From Dissulfurirhabdus thermomarina (GTDB lineage Bacteria; Desulfobacterota; Dissulfuribacteria; Dissulfuribacterales; Dissulfurirhabdaceae), in the NCBI RefSeq assembly GCF_012979235.1, contig NZ_JAATWC010000001.1:124001-188000 (forward strand): a stretch of DNA of 64,000 bases, given 5' to 3'. Positions 1 through 9,967 of this stretch are shown here, in pieces. The notes below the pieces were generated by a model. The model saw nothing but the letters and a program-made list of their open reading frames with translations. It made no database searches and was not told the DNA's origin. The position numbers and the translations under genes were made by a program. The stretch's first letter is position 1. Every line of letters starts with the position of its first letter.

Positions 1-620
1 CGCCCTGCGTCGTCCACCGTGACCACGCCGGAACGGAGGTTACGGGCCAGGTGCCGCTGGATCTGTTCCATGCGGCGCAGGTCCACCCTCGCCTCGGACA
101 GCTCCTGCTGGGCGGAGCGCAGCCGCTGGGCGAGGGCGATCCCCAGGGCGGCGGTGAGGTTGAAGGCCGCCATGTTGAGAAAGAAGGTGAAGGCCCGCTC
201 CGGGAGCCCGGGGCCGGGCCGGGGGGGCCAGTAGAGGAGGGCGAAGGTGATCGTCGAGAGCACCGCCGACGTGGTGCCCCCGGCCCGGCCGCCCAGGAGG
301 CAGGCGGTGATGATGGCCACCGGGTAGAGGAAGGTGAGAGGGCTTTCCGCCCGCCCCGTCCAGAGGACCAGGAGGGTGACGAGGACCACGTCGGAGACCA
401 CCTGGGTCCAGACCAGGGCCCGGATGTACCGGCGCCAGGCGGCCCAGGCGAAGAAGAGGGCGGAGGCCGCCAGGGCCGCGACCCCGAGCCCGTAGAGCCC
501 GGCGACGAAGGTGCCGGTCCCGGGGGCCGCCGAGGGCCAGGAGAGGACGAAGGCGGCCAGGAGCCCCAGGAGGGCGAGGCGGCCGGCGGTGATCCAGGGC
601 AAGAGGCGCGGGTCGGGCAT
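1..620 (-). CDS. pilS: PilS/NtrB-type membrane sensor histidine kinase, N-terminal part (truncated by window edge)
   Basis: The reading frame starts with ATG at 620 and runs off the left edge of the window, giving 206 residues without a stop. About six hydrophobic segments fill roughly residues 10-165. A charged helical linker follows (residues 165-195), then the start of a PAS-like fold (LRSGVVTVDDAG). This is the layout of PilS, the sensor kinase that sits in the inner membrane and controls pilin transcription through PilR. The kinase core itself lies outside the window, so the assignment rests on topology and on position: the start codon lies only 3 bp after the stop of pilR, on the same strand. 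The gene order pilR-pilS is reversed relative to the common pilS-pilR order. Another NtrB-family kinase is possible. Confidence 0.75.
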   Translation of the reverse strand, partial: MPDPRLLPWITAGRLALLGLLAAFVLSWPSAAPGTGTFVAGLYGLGVAALAASALFFAWAAWRRYIRALVWTQVVSDVVLVTLLVLWTGRAESPLTFLYPVAIITACLLGGRAGGTTSAVLSTITFALLYWPPRPGPGLPERAFTFFLNMAAFNLTAALGIALAQRLRSAQQELSEARVDLRRMEQIQRHLARNLRSGVVTVDDAG

Positions 621-623
621 CGT

Positions 624-2054
<1,431 letters not shown>

Positions 2055-2101
2055 GGGACGGATGCTCCACCCTTACTCATCGACCGCGGGGGCGGGGGGG
2101 T

Positions 2102-3403
2102 TTAGCGGGCGGCGGGGGCGAGGCGGCCGTCGAGATCGTGGACGGGGGTCCCGGCGAGGAGCGTGAGTACGGCCCGGCCGGTGAGGGTGCGGCCGAGGAA
2201 GGGGGTGTTGTGGCTGCGGGAGCGGAGGTTTTCGGGGATCACCGCGAAGGGCCGATCAGGGTCGATGGCGCACAGGTCCGCGGGGGCGCCCACCTGGAGG
2301 CTCCCGCCCTCGATGCCGAGGATGCGGGCCGGCGCCGTGGACAGGAACCGGAAGAGGTCGAGGGGGGAGAGGGCGTCCGCGCGCACCAGGTCGAGGGCCA
2401 GGGGGACGGCGGTCTCGAGGCCGATGACGCCGTTGGCGGCCAGGGCGAACTCGCACTCCTTCTCGAGGACGCTGTGGGGGGCGTGGTCCGTGGCGATGGC
2501 GTCGAGGGTGCCGTCGCGGAGGCCCTGGATGACGGCCTCCCGGTCGGCCTCGGTCCGGAGCGGGGGGTTCATCTTGGCCAGGGTGTTGTAGCCGGCCACC
2601 GCCTCCTCGGTGAGGGAGAAGTAGTGGGGAGCGGTCTCGGCGGTCACGGCGATACCCGCCTCCTTGGCCCGGCGGAGGATCTCCACGGCCCCCGCCGTGG
2701 AGACGTGGGCCACGTGGAGGCGGGCCCCGGTGAGGGCGGCGAGGCGGACATCCCGGAAGACGGCGACTTCCTCGGCCGCGGCCGGGGTGCCGGCAAGGCC
2801 CAGGAGGGTGGAGACCCGGCCCTCGTTCATTACCCCGGTGGCGAGCGCCGGTTCCTCGGCGTGGGAGATGACGAGTGCGCCGGCGCTCCGGGCGTATTCC
2901 AGGGCCCGCCGCATCATTTCGGGGCTCTCCACGGGGCGGCCGTCGTCGGAGAAGGCCACGGCGCCGGCGTCCAGGAGGTCGAAGAACTCGGTGAGCTCCT
3001 TCCCCGCCTGGCCGCGGGTGACGGCGGCCACGGGGTGGACCCGGGCGCTCCCCGCGGCCGCGGCCCGGTCGAGGATGAACCGGGTGACGGCGGCGGAGTC
3101 GTTGGGGGGGCGGGTGTTGGGCATGGCGGCCACGGCGGTGAAGCCGCCGGCGGCGGCCGCCGCCGTGCCCGTGGCGATGGTCTCCTTGTATTCCTCGCCG
3201 GGTTCCCGGAGGTGGACGTGCATGTCCACGAGGCCGGGGCCGAGCCAGGCGCCCGAAAGGTCCGTCACGATGGCGCCCTCGGGCGGGGGGATGCCCCGGC
3301 CCAGGGCGGCGATGCGCCCGTCGGCCACCAGGAGGTCCCCGGCCTCGTCCAGGTTCGAGGCCGGGTCGAGGAGCCGGGCGTTTCTGAGCAGGACGGGCTT
3401 CAC
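2102..3403 (-). CDS. pyrC: dihydroorotase
   Basis: 433 residues, the size of class I (Bacillus-type) dihydroorotase. It converts carbamoyl-aspartate to dihydroorotate in pyrimidine synthesis. The N-terminal zinc motif DMHVHLREPG, the substrate motif MPNTRPP and the catalytic-Asp segment AIATDHAPH are all visible. The chosen start is GTG at 3403, 7 bp after the pyrB stop, with GGAGGG overlapping the end of pyrB. It forms an operon with pyrB. In some bacteria class I dihydroorotase associates with aspartate carbamoyltransferase; the adjacency is compatible with that but does not prove it. Confidence 0.95.
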   Translation of the reverse strand: MKPVLLRNARLLDPASNLDEAGDLLVADGRIAALGRGIPPPEGAIVTDLSGAWLGPGLVDMHVHLREPGEEYKETIATGTAAAAAGGFTAVAAMPNTRPPNDSAAVTRFILDRAAAAGSARVHPVAAVTRGQAGKELTEFFDLLDAGAVAFSDDGRPVESPEMMRRALEYARSAGALVISHAEEPALATGVMNEGRVSTLLGLAGTPAAAEEVAVFRDVRLAALTGARLHVAHVSTAGAVEILRRAKEAGIAVTAETAPHYFSLTEEAVAGYNTLAKMNPPLRTEADREAVIQGLRDGTLDAIATDHAPHSVLEKECEFALAANGVIGLETAVPLALDLVRADALSPLDLFRFLSTAPARILGIEGGSLQVGAPADLCAIDPDRPFAVIPENLRSRSHNTPFLGRTLTGRAVLTLLAGTPVHDLDGRLAPAAR

Positions 3404-3410
3404 GGGCGGT

Positions 3411-4334
3411 TCATCCCTCCCGCACCAGGAGCGAGAGCAGGGCCATGCGCACGGCGACCCCGTTGGTCACCTGGTCGAGGATCACGGAGCAGGGGCCGTC
3501 GGCCACCTCCGGGCTGATCTCCACCCCCCGGTTCAGGGGGCCCGGGTGGAGGACCAGGGCGCCGGGCTTGGCCAGCGCCGCCCGCCGGCGGTCCAGGCCG
3601 TAGCGGGCGGCGTACTCGCGGAGGGAGGGCAGCAGATTCTGCCCCATGCGCTCCCGCTGGATGCGCAGCATGATGACGACGTCCGCCCCCTCCAGGGCCT
3701 CTTCCATTCGGAGCGTCACCCTGGCGCCCAGGGCGGCGGGGTCCGGGGGGAGCAGGGTGGCCGGGCCGCAGATGACCACCTCGGCGCCCATCTTGGAGAA
3801 GGCCAGGATGTCGGAGCGGGCCACGCGGCTGTGGGCGATGTCGCCGACGATGGCGACCCGGAGGCCCTGGAGGCGGCCCAGGCGCTCCCGGACGGTCATG
3901 AGGTCCAGGAGGGCCTGGGTGGGGTGCTCGTTGGTGCCGTCGCCGGCGTTGATCACGGCGGCGTCCACGTGCCGGGCCATGAGGTGGGGGGCGCCGGAGG
4001 CGGGGTGGCGCAGGACCAGGACGTCGGGGCGCATGGCCTCGATGTTGCGGGCCGTGTCCACCAGGGTCTCCCCCTTGACGAGGCTGCTGGTGGCGGCGGA
4101 GATCCCCACGGTGTCGGCGCTCAGGCGTTTCGCCGCCATCTCGAAGGAGAGACGGGTCCGGGTGCTCGGCTCGAGGAAGAGGTGGACCACCGTGCGGCCC
4201 CGGAGCGGGGGCACCTTCTTGATGGGGCGGTCGAGGATCTCCTTGAGGGAATCGGCGGTGTCGAGGATCGTGGTGATGTCCCCGGGGGCGAGCTGGGAGA
4301 TGCCCAGGATATGGCGGTGGCCGAAGGGGTTCAC
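3411..4334 (-). CDS. pyrB: aspartate carbamoyltransferase catalytic subunit
   Basis: 307 residues, full length for the catalytic chain. The carbamoyl-phosphate signature [11 protein letters not shown] and the second motif HPTQALLDL are present, as is HPGPLNRG near the C-terminus. It catalyses the first committed step of pyrimidine synthesis. No pyrI regulatory chain gene is adjacent, so this is probably a PyrI-independent enzyme. Translation appears to start at GTG 4334. The likely Shine-Dalgarno GGAGG lies 12 bases upstream, inside a small hairpin followed by eight T residues, which may control expression (see the separate entry). pyrC follows after 7 bp. Confidence 0.95.
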   Translation of the reverse strand: MNPFGHRHILGISQLAPGDITTILDTADSLKEILDRPIKKVPPLRGRTVVHLFLEPSTRTRLSFEMAAKRLSADTVGISAATSSLVKGETLVDTARNIEAMRPDVLVLRHPASGAPHLMARHVDAAVINAGDGTNEHPTQALLDLMTVRERLGRLQGLRVAIVGDIAHSRVARSDILAFSKMGAEVVICGPATLLPPDPAALGARVTLRMEEALEGADVVIMLRIQRERMGQNLLPSLREYAARYGLDRRRAALAKPGALVLHPGPLNRGVEISPEVADGPCSVILDQVTNGVAVRMALLSLLVREG

Positions 4335-4337
4335 GCC

Positions 4338-4359
4338 AAAAAAAATCCTCCGTGGAGGA
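4338..4359 (-). promoter_or_regulatory. hairpin plus U8 tract in the pyrB leader (attenuator-like)
   Basis: On the minus strand TCCTC-CACG-GAGGA forms a 5-bp stem with a 4-base loop. Eight T residues follow directly, then GGC and the GTG start of pyrB. The 3' arm of the stem is also the only good Shine-Dalgarno sequence. The arrangement can act either as the lepB terminator or as a leader that hides the pyrB ribosome-binding site. The stem is short, so intrinsic termination would be weak. Confidence 0.45.
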
Positions 4360-4468
4360 GGAAGGAATCCGCCGTCGGGGACGGCAAGCGGTGGGCGGAG
4401 GCCGGCGCGGCGATCATGATCTTCAGCAGTAGCACAGCCCGGCGGCGCTCGTCAAGGCGGCCGGCGGG

Positions 4469-5164
4469 CTAGCGGATGCGGTCCCCGATGCGGTGGAGGC
4501 GCGAGACGAAGTCGTCCCAGTTGTGGGCCATGTAGGCGAAGCAGCCGAGGACCGGGACCCCGGTGGGGTTGGGGCACGACCAGTAGATGAGGACGGCCTT
4601 TCCGAGGACGTCCCGGATGGGCACGAAGCCCCAGAAGCGGCTGTCGGCGCTGTGGTCGCGGTTGTCGCCCATGACGAAGAGGTGCCCCTCGGGGACCACC
4701 ACGGGGCCGAAGTTGTCCCGGCGCGGGGCGAGGACCGGGCCCTCGTCGTACTGGACCCCCGGGGGGTCCGGGAAGGGGGCGCCGTTCACGTACACGCGCT
4801 TGTTGATGACCTGGACCCGGTCGCCGGGCACGCCGATGACCCGCTTGATGTAGTCCTTGTCGCGGTCGAGGGGATAGACGAAGACGATGACGTCGCCCCG
4901 TTGCGGCGGGTGCCCCGGGATCCACGTCGCCCGGGTGAAGGGGTTGCGGACCCCGTAGGCGAACTTGTTGACCAGGATGTGGTCGCCCACGAGCAGGGTC
5001 CGTTCCATGGACCCGGAGGGGATCTGGAAGGCCTGGATCACGAAGGTGCGGATGAAGAGGGCGAGCACCAGGGCGATGAGGATCGCCTGGGCATACTCCC
5101 AGAAGACGCCGCCGGCGGCGGACCACTGGCCGGATTTGCCGCGGAAGAAGGCCATGGCCGGCAT
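4469..5164 (-). CDS. lepB: signal peptidase I
   Basis: 231 residues from ATG 5164; a longer form from a TTG at 5191 is possible but has no clear ribosome-binding site. One membrane segment lies near residues 25-45. The catalytic serine box IPSGSMERTL, the lysine region RDKDYIKRVIGVPGD and the box E motif MGDNRDHSADSR are all present. The enzyme cleaves signal peptides from exported proteins on the outer face of the inner membrane. It lies between lepA upstream and pyrB downstream on the same strand, the lepA-lepB pairing seen in many bacteria. Here repeat element A separates lepA and lepB. Confidence 0.95.
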   Translation of the reverse strand: MPAMAFFRGKSGQWSAAGGVFWEYAQAILIALVLALFIRTFVIQAFQIPSGSMERTLLVGDHILVNKFAYGVRNPFTRATWIPGHPPQRGDVIVFVYPLDRDKDYIKRVIGVPGDRVQVINKRVYVNGAPFPDPPGVQYDEGPVLAPRRDNFGPVVVPEGHLFVMGDNRDHSADSRFWGFVPIRDVLGKAVLIYWSCPNPTGVPVLGCFAYMAHNWDDFVSRLHRIGDRIR

Positions 5165-5263
5165 CTTATTCCCGGAACCGGTGCTTGGCAACGGGGGCGG
5201 CGCCGCGTGGCGGTGTGCGGGGGGCTCGCCCGGGCCTGCCGGGATATGCGGCCATCAGACCTT

Positions 5264-5419
5264 GGGGGCCCTGGTAAAAAGGTCTCTGAGTGGACGGCTC
5301 AGCAAAAATCGCCAATGCACGGCGCGGGGATGTCGCGGAATGAAGCGTACTTACAAGTACGCCGCACGACGAGAACATCCGAAGCAACGCAGCGGCCCGC
5401 GACCTTTTGCGGCGCCATC
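5264..5419 (+). repeat. dispersed palindromic element, copy A (between lepA and lepB)
   Basis: A 156-bp element. It shares with copies C and E the blocks TCTGAGTGG, GGCTCAGCAAAAATCGCC, GATGTCG, GAACATCCGAAG and the terminal GCCATC. The perfect central palindrome is GCGTACTT-AC-AAGTACGC. It is flanked directly by the 7-bp repeat AGACCTT (5257-5263 and 5420-5426), a candidate target-site duplication. The right end supplies two bases of the lepA stop codon. The left flank also carries GCCATC before AGACCTT, so a 13-bp direct repeat (5251-5263 and 5414-5426) is seen in total. Confidence 0.85.
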
Positions 5420-7214
5420 AGACCTTCAGGACGCTCAGGAAGGCCTCCTGGGGGATCTCCACGGATCCCACCTGCTTCATGCGCTTCTTGCCGGCCTTCT
5501 GCCGCTCGAGGAGCTTTCGCTTCCGGGTGATGTCGCCCCCGTAGCACTTGGCCGTCACGTCCTTCCGGAGCGGGGGGATCCGTTCCCGGGCGATGACGCG
5601 GCCGCCCACGGCGGCCTGGATGACCACCTCGTAGAGCTGGCGCGGGATCACCCGCCGGAGGCGCCCGGCCAGGTCCCGGCCGCGGTAGTAGGCCTTCTCC
5701 TTGTGGACGATGACGGAAAGGGCGTCCACGGGCTGGCGGTTGATGAGGATGTCGAGCTTGACGAGGTCGGCGGGCCGCCAGCCGATGAAATCGTAGTCCA
5801 GGGAGGCGTAGCCGCGGCTGGCGGACTTGAGCCGGTCGTAGAAGTCGAGGACGATCTCGTTGAAGGGCATCTCGTAGGTGAGCAGCACCCGGTCCGGCGT
5901 GAGGTAGCGCATGCCGGCCTGGGTGCCGCGCTTCTCGTCGCAGAGGCGCATCACGGCCCCGACGTACTCCTTCGGGAGGTGGATCTCCGCCCGGACGTAG
6001 GGCTCGGCCACCTGGGCGATCCGGTCCGGTGGAGGCATCTGGGCCGGGTTGTGGATCTTCGTGACGGTGCCGTCCGCGAGCGTGACCTCGTAGGGGACGG
6101 CGGGGGCCGTGCTGATGAGGGAGAGCTCGAACTCGCGCTCGAGGCGCTCCTGGATGATCTCCATGTGGAGCAGGCCGAGAAATCCGCACCGGAAGCCGAA
6201 GCCCAGCGCGGAGGAGGTCTCGGGCTCGTAGGAGAAGGCCGGGTCGTTCAGCCAGAGCTTTTCCACGGCCTCCTTGAGCTGGTCGTACTGGGCGGAGTCG
6301 ACGGGATAGAGGCCGCAGAAGACCATGGCCTTCACCGGGCGGAAGCCGGGCAGGGGCGCCGAGGCGGGCCGCCGGGCCCCGGTGATGGTGTCCCCGACCC
6401 GGGTGTCGCGCACCGACTTGATGGCGGCAGTCAAAAATCCGACGTCGCCGGCCCCCAGAACGTCGCGGTCTACGGCATCCGGGGCGAAGTGGCCCACGCG
6501 GCTCACCTCGTATTCCTGGCCGGTGGACATCATCCGGATCCGGTCGCCGGGCCGGATGGCCCCGTCCACCACGCGCACCAGGACCACGGCCCCCTGGTAG
6601 GAGTCGAACCAGGAGTCGAAGATCAGGGCCCGAAGCGGACCGGCCGGGTCGCCCCCGGGCGGGGGGATCCGGCGCACCACGGCCTCGAGGATCTCTTCGG
6701 TGCCGAGGCCCTCCTTGGCGCTGGCGAGGATGGCCGCCGAGGCGTCGAGGCCGATGATGTCCTCGATCTCCCGGCGGACGCGGTCGGGGTCGGCACTGGG
6801 GAGGTCGATCTTGTTGAGCACGGGGATGATCTCGAGGTCGTTTTCGAGGGCGAGGTAGACGTTGGCGAGGGTCTGGGCCTCGACCCCCTGGGAGGCGTCC
6901 ACCACAAGGAGCGCCCCCTCGCAGGCGGCCAGGCTCCGCGAGACCTCGTAGCTGAAGTCCACGTGGCCGGGGGTGTCGATGAGGTTGAGGGCGTAGGCCT
7001 CCCCGTCCGCGGCCCGGTAGGAGAGGCGGACCGTCTGGGCCTTGATGGTGATGCCCCGCTCCCGCTCGATGTCCATGCGGTCCAGGAACTGGGCCTTCAT
7101 CTGGCGGGCGGAAACGGTGCCGGTGGCCTCGAGCAGGCGGTCGGCGAGGGTGGATTTGCCGTGGTCGATGTGGGCGATGATGGAGAAGTTCCGGATGCGG
7201 GGGGCCTCGGGCAT
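5418..7214 (-). CDS. lepA: elongation factor 4 (back-translocating GTPase LepA)
   Basis: 598 residues, the standard length. The G domain at the N-terminus shows [11 protein letters not shown] (G1), DTPGHVDF (G3) and NKIDLPSAD (G4). The EF-G-like domains and the LepA-specific C-terminal part ending near [16 protein letters not shown] follow. LepA acts on stalled or mistranslocated ribosomes. The start is ATG at 7214. A sigma-70-type promoter ends 6 bases upstream, so the mRNA may be leaderless. The stop TGA at 5418-5420 is shared with the end of repeat copy A: the last bases of the gene are a duplicated target sequence plus the GA of the element. Confidence 0.97.
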   Translation of the reverse strand: MPEAPRIRNFSIIAHIDHGKSTLADRLLEATGTVSARQMKAQFLDRMDIERERGITIKAQTVRLSYRAADGEAYALNLIDTPGHVDFSYEVSRSLAACEGALLVVDASQGVEAQTLANVYLALENDLEIIPVLNKIDLPSADPDRVRREIEDIIGLDASAAILASAKEGLGTEEILEAVVRRIPPPGGDPAGPLRALIFDSWFDSYQGAVVLVRVVDGAIRPGDRIRMMSTGQEYEVSRVGHFAPDAVDRDVLGAGDVGFLTAAIKSVRDTRVGDTITGARRPASAPLPGFRPVKAMVFCGLYPVDSAQYDQLKEAVEKLWLNDPAFSYEPETSSALGFGFRCGFLGLLHMEIIQERLEREFELSLISTAPAVPYEVTLADGTVTKIHNPAQMPPPDRIAQVAEPYVRAEIHLPKEYVGAVMRLCDEKRGTQAGMRYLTPDRVLLTYEMPFNEIVLDFYDRLKSASRGYASLDYDFIGWRPADLVKLDILINRQPVDALSVIVHKEKAYYRGRDLAGRLRRVIPRQLYEVVIQAAVGGRVIARERIPPLRKDVTAKCYGGDITRKRKLLERQKAGKKRMKQVGSVEIPQEAFLSVLKV

Positions 7215-7220
7215 GGCGCG

Positions 7221-7249
7221 AATTTACCCTGCGGGCCCCCAAAAGCCAA
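7221..7249 (-). promoter_or_regulatory. lepA promoter (sigma-70 type)
   Basis: The minus strand reads TTGGCT (7249-7244), a 17-bp spacer, then TAAATT (7226-7221). The predicted transcription start, about 7 bases after the -10 box, falls on the ATG of lepA at 7214. There is no room for a leader or Shine-Dalgarno. Confidence 0.55.
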
Positions 7250-7444
7250 TCCCGGGGAGGGGCACCGGGGCGTTGACGGCGTTTTCAGCACCTGCTTGGT
7301 CTGTAATTTGCTAACAATTGAGTCGGCTGCAGACGCGCTCCCGACGAAATGCGCCTGCATGCGTCCCGATTGACGAGAACCGTTCAAGAGTTTTATGGGG
7401 GATGCCGAAGGAAGAAGAGGTAAAACCGGAAGGGCGCTTTGTAC

Positions 7445-7473
7445 TGGACAGGACCACTTTACCATTATATAGG
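7445..7473 (+). promoter_or_regulatory. pilM operon promoter (sigma-70 type)
   Basis: TGGACA (7445-7450) and TATAGG (7468-7473) are separated by 17 bp in a locally AT-rich patch before pilM. The predicted start near 7480 leaves a leader of only about 10 bases, and no clear Shine-Dalgarno precedes the ATG at 7491. No sigma-54 -24/-12 pair fits here. Confidence 0.5.
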
Positions 7474-7490
7474 GTATTAAATCCGCCGAC

Positions 7491-8570
7491 ATGAAACTCT
7501 CCTCCCTCGCCAGCAAGCTCAAGGGGCGCCCTGCCCGGGTCCTCGGCCTTGATGTGGGTTCGCATTCCATCAAGCTCGTGGAACTCGTGGAGTCCGGGGG
7601 CGGCCTGGTGCTGCGGCGGGTGGGCAAGGCCTTGCTGCCGCCGGGGGCCATCGCCGACGGTTCCATCCAGGACCGGGACGAGGTGATGGAATCCCTGACC
7701 GCCCTTCTCGGCAACCTCCAGCCCAAGACGCGCCGGGCCGCCACCTCCATCGCAGGCTACTCGGTGATCGTCAAGCGGATCACCGTCCCCTACGCCACCG
7801 AGCGGGAGATCGAGGACAACCTGGTGGCCGAGGCGGAGAACTACGTCCCCTTCGAGATCGAGGACGTCTACGTGGACTTCTACATCCTGCGCAGCCCAGG
7901 GGAGGGCGAGAAGCCGGAGTCCGAGATCTTCCTCGTGGCCGCCAAGAAGGAGGTGGTGGACGACTACGCCACGGTGATCCAGGACGTGGGGCTCACACCC
8001 GCCGTGGTGGACGTGGACGCCTTCGCCATGGGCAACGCCTTCGAGAACGCCTACGGCAAGGTGGCCGAGGCGGTGGCCCTGGTGGACATCGGGGCCAGCA
8101 AGACCAACCTGAACGTGGTGGCCAAGGGGCAGTCGCTCTTCGCCCGGGACATGGCCTTCGGCGGCCGGCAGCTCACCGAGGCCATCATGGAGGCCACCGG
8201 CCTGGACTACCCGGAGGCGGAGCGGCTCAAGATCTCGGGCACCAACGACGCCGCCCTCCAGTCCGAGGCGGCGTCGGTCTGCCAGCGGGTCTGCCGTGCC
8301 TGGGGGGCGGAGATCCGAAAGGCCGTGGACTTCTTCGTGGCCAACGCCCAGGCCGAGGAGAAGCCGACCCGGATCCTCCTGAGCGGGGGCACCGCCCTCA
8401 TGCAGGGTCTCGACCGGTTCCTCGGGCAGGAGGCCAAGCTTCCCGTGCAGGTCTTCGAGCCCTGGCGCAACATCTCGGCGGAGAAGGGCGTCGACGCGCG
8501 GTATCTCGCGGCGGTCGGGCCCCAGATGGCCATCGCCACCGGGCTGGCCCTGAGGACGGCCGACCTATGA
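7491..8570 (+). CDS. pilM: type IV pilus assembly actin-like ATPase PilM
   Basis: 359 residues, typical for PilM. The actin-like phosphate-binding motif lies near the start (LGLDVGSHSIKLVEL) and the second motif in ALVDIGASKTNLNVV. The adenosine-side motif ILLSGGTALMQGL lies near the end. PilM is a cytoplasmic protein that binds the N-terminal tail of PilN and links the pilus motor to the inner-membrane alignment complex. It is the first gene of pilM-N-O-P, and the pilN ATG overlaps its stop by 4 bp (ATGA). The start ATG is supported by the immediate FtsA-like N-terminus. Confidence 0.95.
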   Translation: MKLSSLASKLKGRPARVLGLDVGSHSIKLVELVESGGGLVLRRVGKALLPPGAIADGSIQDRDEVMESLTALLGNLQPKTRRAATSIAGYSVIVKRITVPYATEREIEDNLVAEAENYVPFEIEDVYVDFYILRSPGEGEKPESEIFLVAAKKEVVDDYATVIQDVGLTPAVVDVDAFAMGNAFENAYGKVAEAVALVDIGASKTNLNVVAKGQSLFARDMAFGGRQLTEAIMEATGLDYPEAERLKISGTNDAALQSEAASVCQRVCRAWGAEIRKAVDFFVANAQAEEKPTRILLSGGTALMQGLDRFLGQEAKLPVQVFEPWRNISAEKGVDARYLAAVGPQMAIATGLALRTADL

Positions 8571-9151
8571 TCCGCATCAACCTCTTGCCGGTTCGGGAAT
8601 GGCGGCGCCGGGAGGTGGTGCGCCAGCAGGTCTCCATCTTCTTCTTGAGCGAGATCCTCCTCCTGGTGGCCCTGGTGGCCGTGTTCATCACGGTCCAGGG
8701 CACGGTCGCCGGGTACCGCAGCGATGTCGCCGCCCTCCGGGCCGAGAAGCAGAAGCTCGACTACGTCACCAAGAAGATGCGGAAGGCCGAGGCCAAGCGG
8801 CGGGAGGTGGAGCGGAAGTTCGCCTCCATCGAGTCGCTCCAGCAGGGCCGCTCCTTCACGGTGCGGGTCCTCGACGAGCTCATCTCCACCATGCCCATGG
8901 ACCGCGTCTGGCTCCGCCAGCTCACCCTCAGCGGCACGCGGCTGAACATGAGCGGCGTGGCCCTGGACAACCACACGGTGGCCCTCTTCATGCGGCGGCT
9001 CAAGGCCTCGCCCTACTTCACCTCGGTGAATCTCAAGAACACCTCGCGGGTCAATGTCAAGGGGCACGATCTCATGAACTTCGCCCTGGACGTGGGGCTC
9101 CAGGACCCGAAGGTCCCCGCCGGGGCGAAGAAAGGAGGCGGCAAGCGGTGA
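8567..9151 (+). CDS. pilN: type IV pilus assembly protein PilN
   Basis: 194 residues. A short cytoplasmic N-terminus (MIRINLLPVREWRRR) carries the INLLP motif that binds PilM. A single membrane helix (about 28-48), a coiled coil (about 55-95) and a periplasmic ferredoxin-like domain with MPMDRVWLRQL follow. It forms a heterodimer with PilO in the inner membrane. Overlaps pilM by 4 bp and pilO by 4 bp, so translation is probably coupled. Confidence 0.93.
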   Translation: MIRINLLPVREWRRREVVRQQVSIFFLSEILLLVALVAVFITVQGTVAGYRSDVAALRAEKQKLDYVTKKMRKAEAKRREVERKFASIESLQQGRSFTVRVLDELISTMPMDRVWLRQLTLSGTRLNMSGVALDNHTVALFMRRLKASPYFTSVNLKNTSRVNVKGHDLMNFALDVGLQDPKVPAGAKKGGGKR

Positions 9152-9960
9152 ACGTCCCCCGTCTCAGCGCCCTCATCCCCGCCAGCTTCTACCAGGCGGT
9201 CTACGGGATGCCGAACCTCTACAAGGTGGGTATCCTGCTCGCCGCCTGGGTTGTCCCGCTGGCCGCCTTCTGGTTGCTCTACCTGAACGGCACCCTGAAA
9301 GAGATCGACGGCTTGAAGGACGAGATCCCGAAGCTCCGGCAGGAGATCGCCGACCTCCAGGAAAAGGAGCGGCACCTGCCCGAGGTGGAGGCCGAGGTGA
9401 AGGCCATGGAGGGGCTCCTCGCCACGGCCATGAAGCTCCTCCCCGAGCAGAAGGACATCCCCTCGGTCCTGACCGAGATCTCCTCCCTGGGCAACGAGGC
9501 CCGGCTCGAGTTCCAGTCCTTCCAGCCCCAGCAGGAGGTGAAGAAGGGATTCTACGCCGAGATCCCCGTCTCCCTCCGGTTCCGGGGCCCCTTCTTCAAC
9601 ACCCTGGCCTTCTTCGACCGGGTGGCCCGGATGGCCCGCATCGTGCACATCCGGGAGCTCCGGATGGGCGGCGCCGCGCCGAGTTCCGAGATCTGGAGCC
9701 TCACCGGGGAGGGCGGCCCCATGAAGGGCGGCCGGAAGGCCGGGGGCAGGGCGGCTCCCGCCGCCGGCGCTCCCGGCGCCCCCGGCGCGCCGGGGGGCGC
9801 CACGGGAGGGGGCGCCGGGGAGGATGCGGGGGTCCAGCGGGGGGCCACCTGGGTCTTGAATACCTCGTGCCAGGCGGTGACCTACCGTTTCTTGAGCCCA
9901 CAAGAACAGGCGGCCGCGGCCAAGGCCCGGCGGGGCCGGCGGGGCCGGCGGCGGAGATGA
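9148..9960 (+). CDS. pilO: type IV pilus assembly protein PilO
   Basis: 270 residues from GTG 9148, which overlaps the pilN stop and has GGAGG 9 bases upstream. A membrane helix at about residues 27-47 precedes a coiled coil (about 50-85) and a periplasmic domain with the PilO-typical segment EIPVSLRFRGPFFNTLAFFDR. The region around residues 190-225 is an insertion rich in Gly, Ala and Pro, with repeated GAP triplets. The C-terminus ends in a run of Arg and Gly residues, which is unusual for PilO. It sits between pilN and pilP as in the canonical order. Confidence 0.92.
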   Translation: MNVPRLSALIPASFYQAVYGMPNLYKVGILLAAWVVPLAAFWLLYLNGTLKEIDGLKDEIPKLRQEIADLQEKERHLPEVEAEVKAMEGLLATAMKLLPEQKDIPSVLTEISSLGNEARLEFQSFQPQQEVKKGFYAEIPVSLRFRGPFFNTLAFFDRVARMARIVHIRELRMGGAAPSSEIWSLTGEGGPMKGGRKAGGRAAPAAGAPGAPGAPGGATGGGAGEDAGVQRGATWVLNTSCQAVTYRFLSPQEQAAAAKARRGRRGRRRR

Positions 9961-9967
9961 CGGAACC

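Noticed and set aside
7445-7473. Sigma-54 promoter for pilM
   Set aside because: GG is present, but no GC dinucleotide falls at the required distance for the -12 element.
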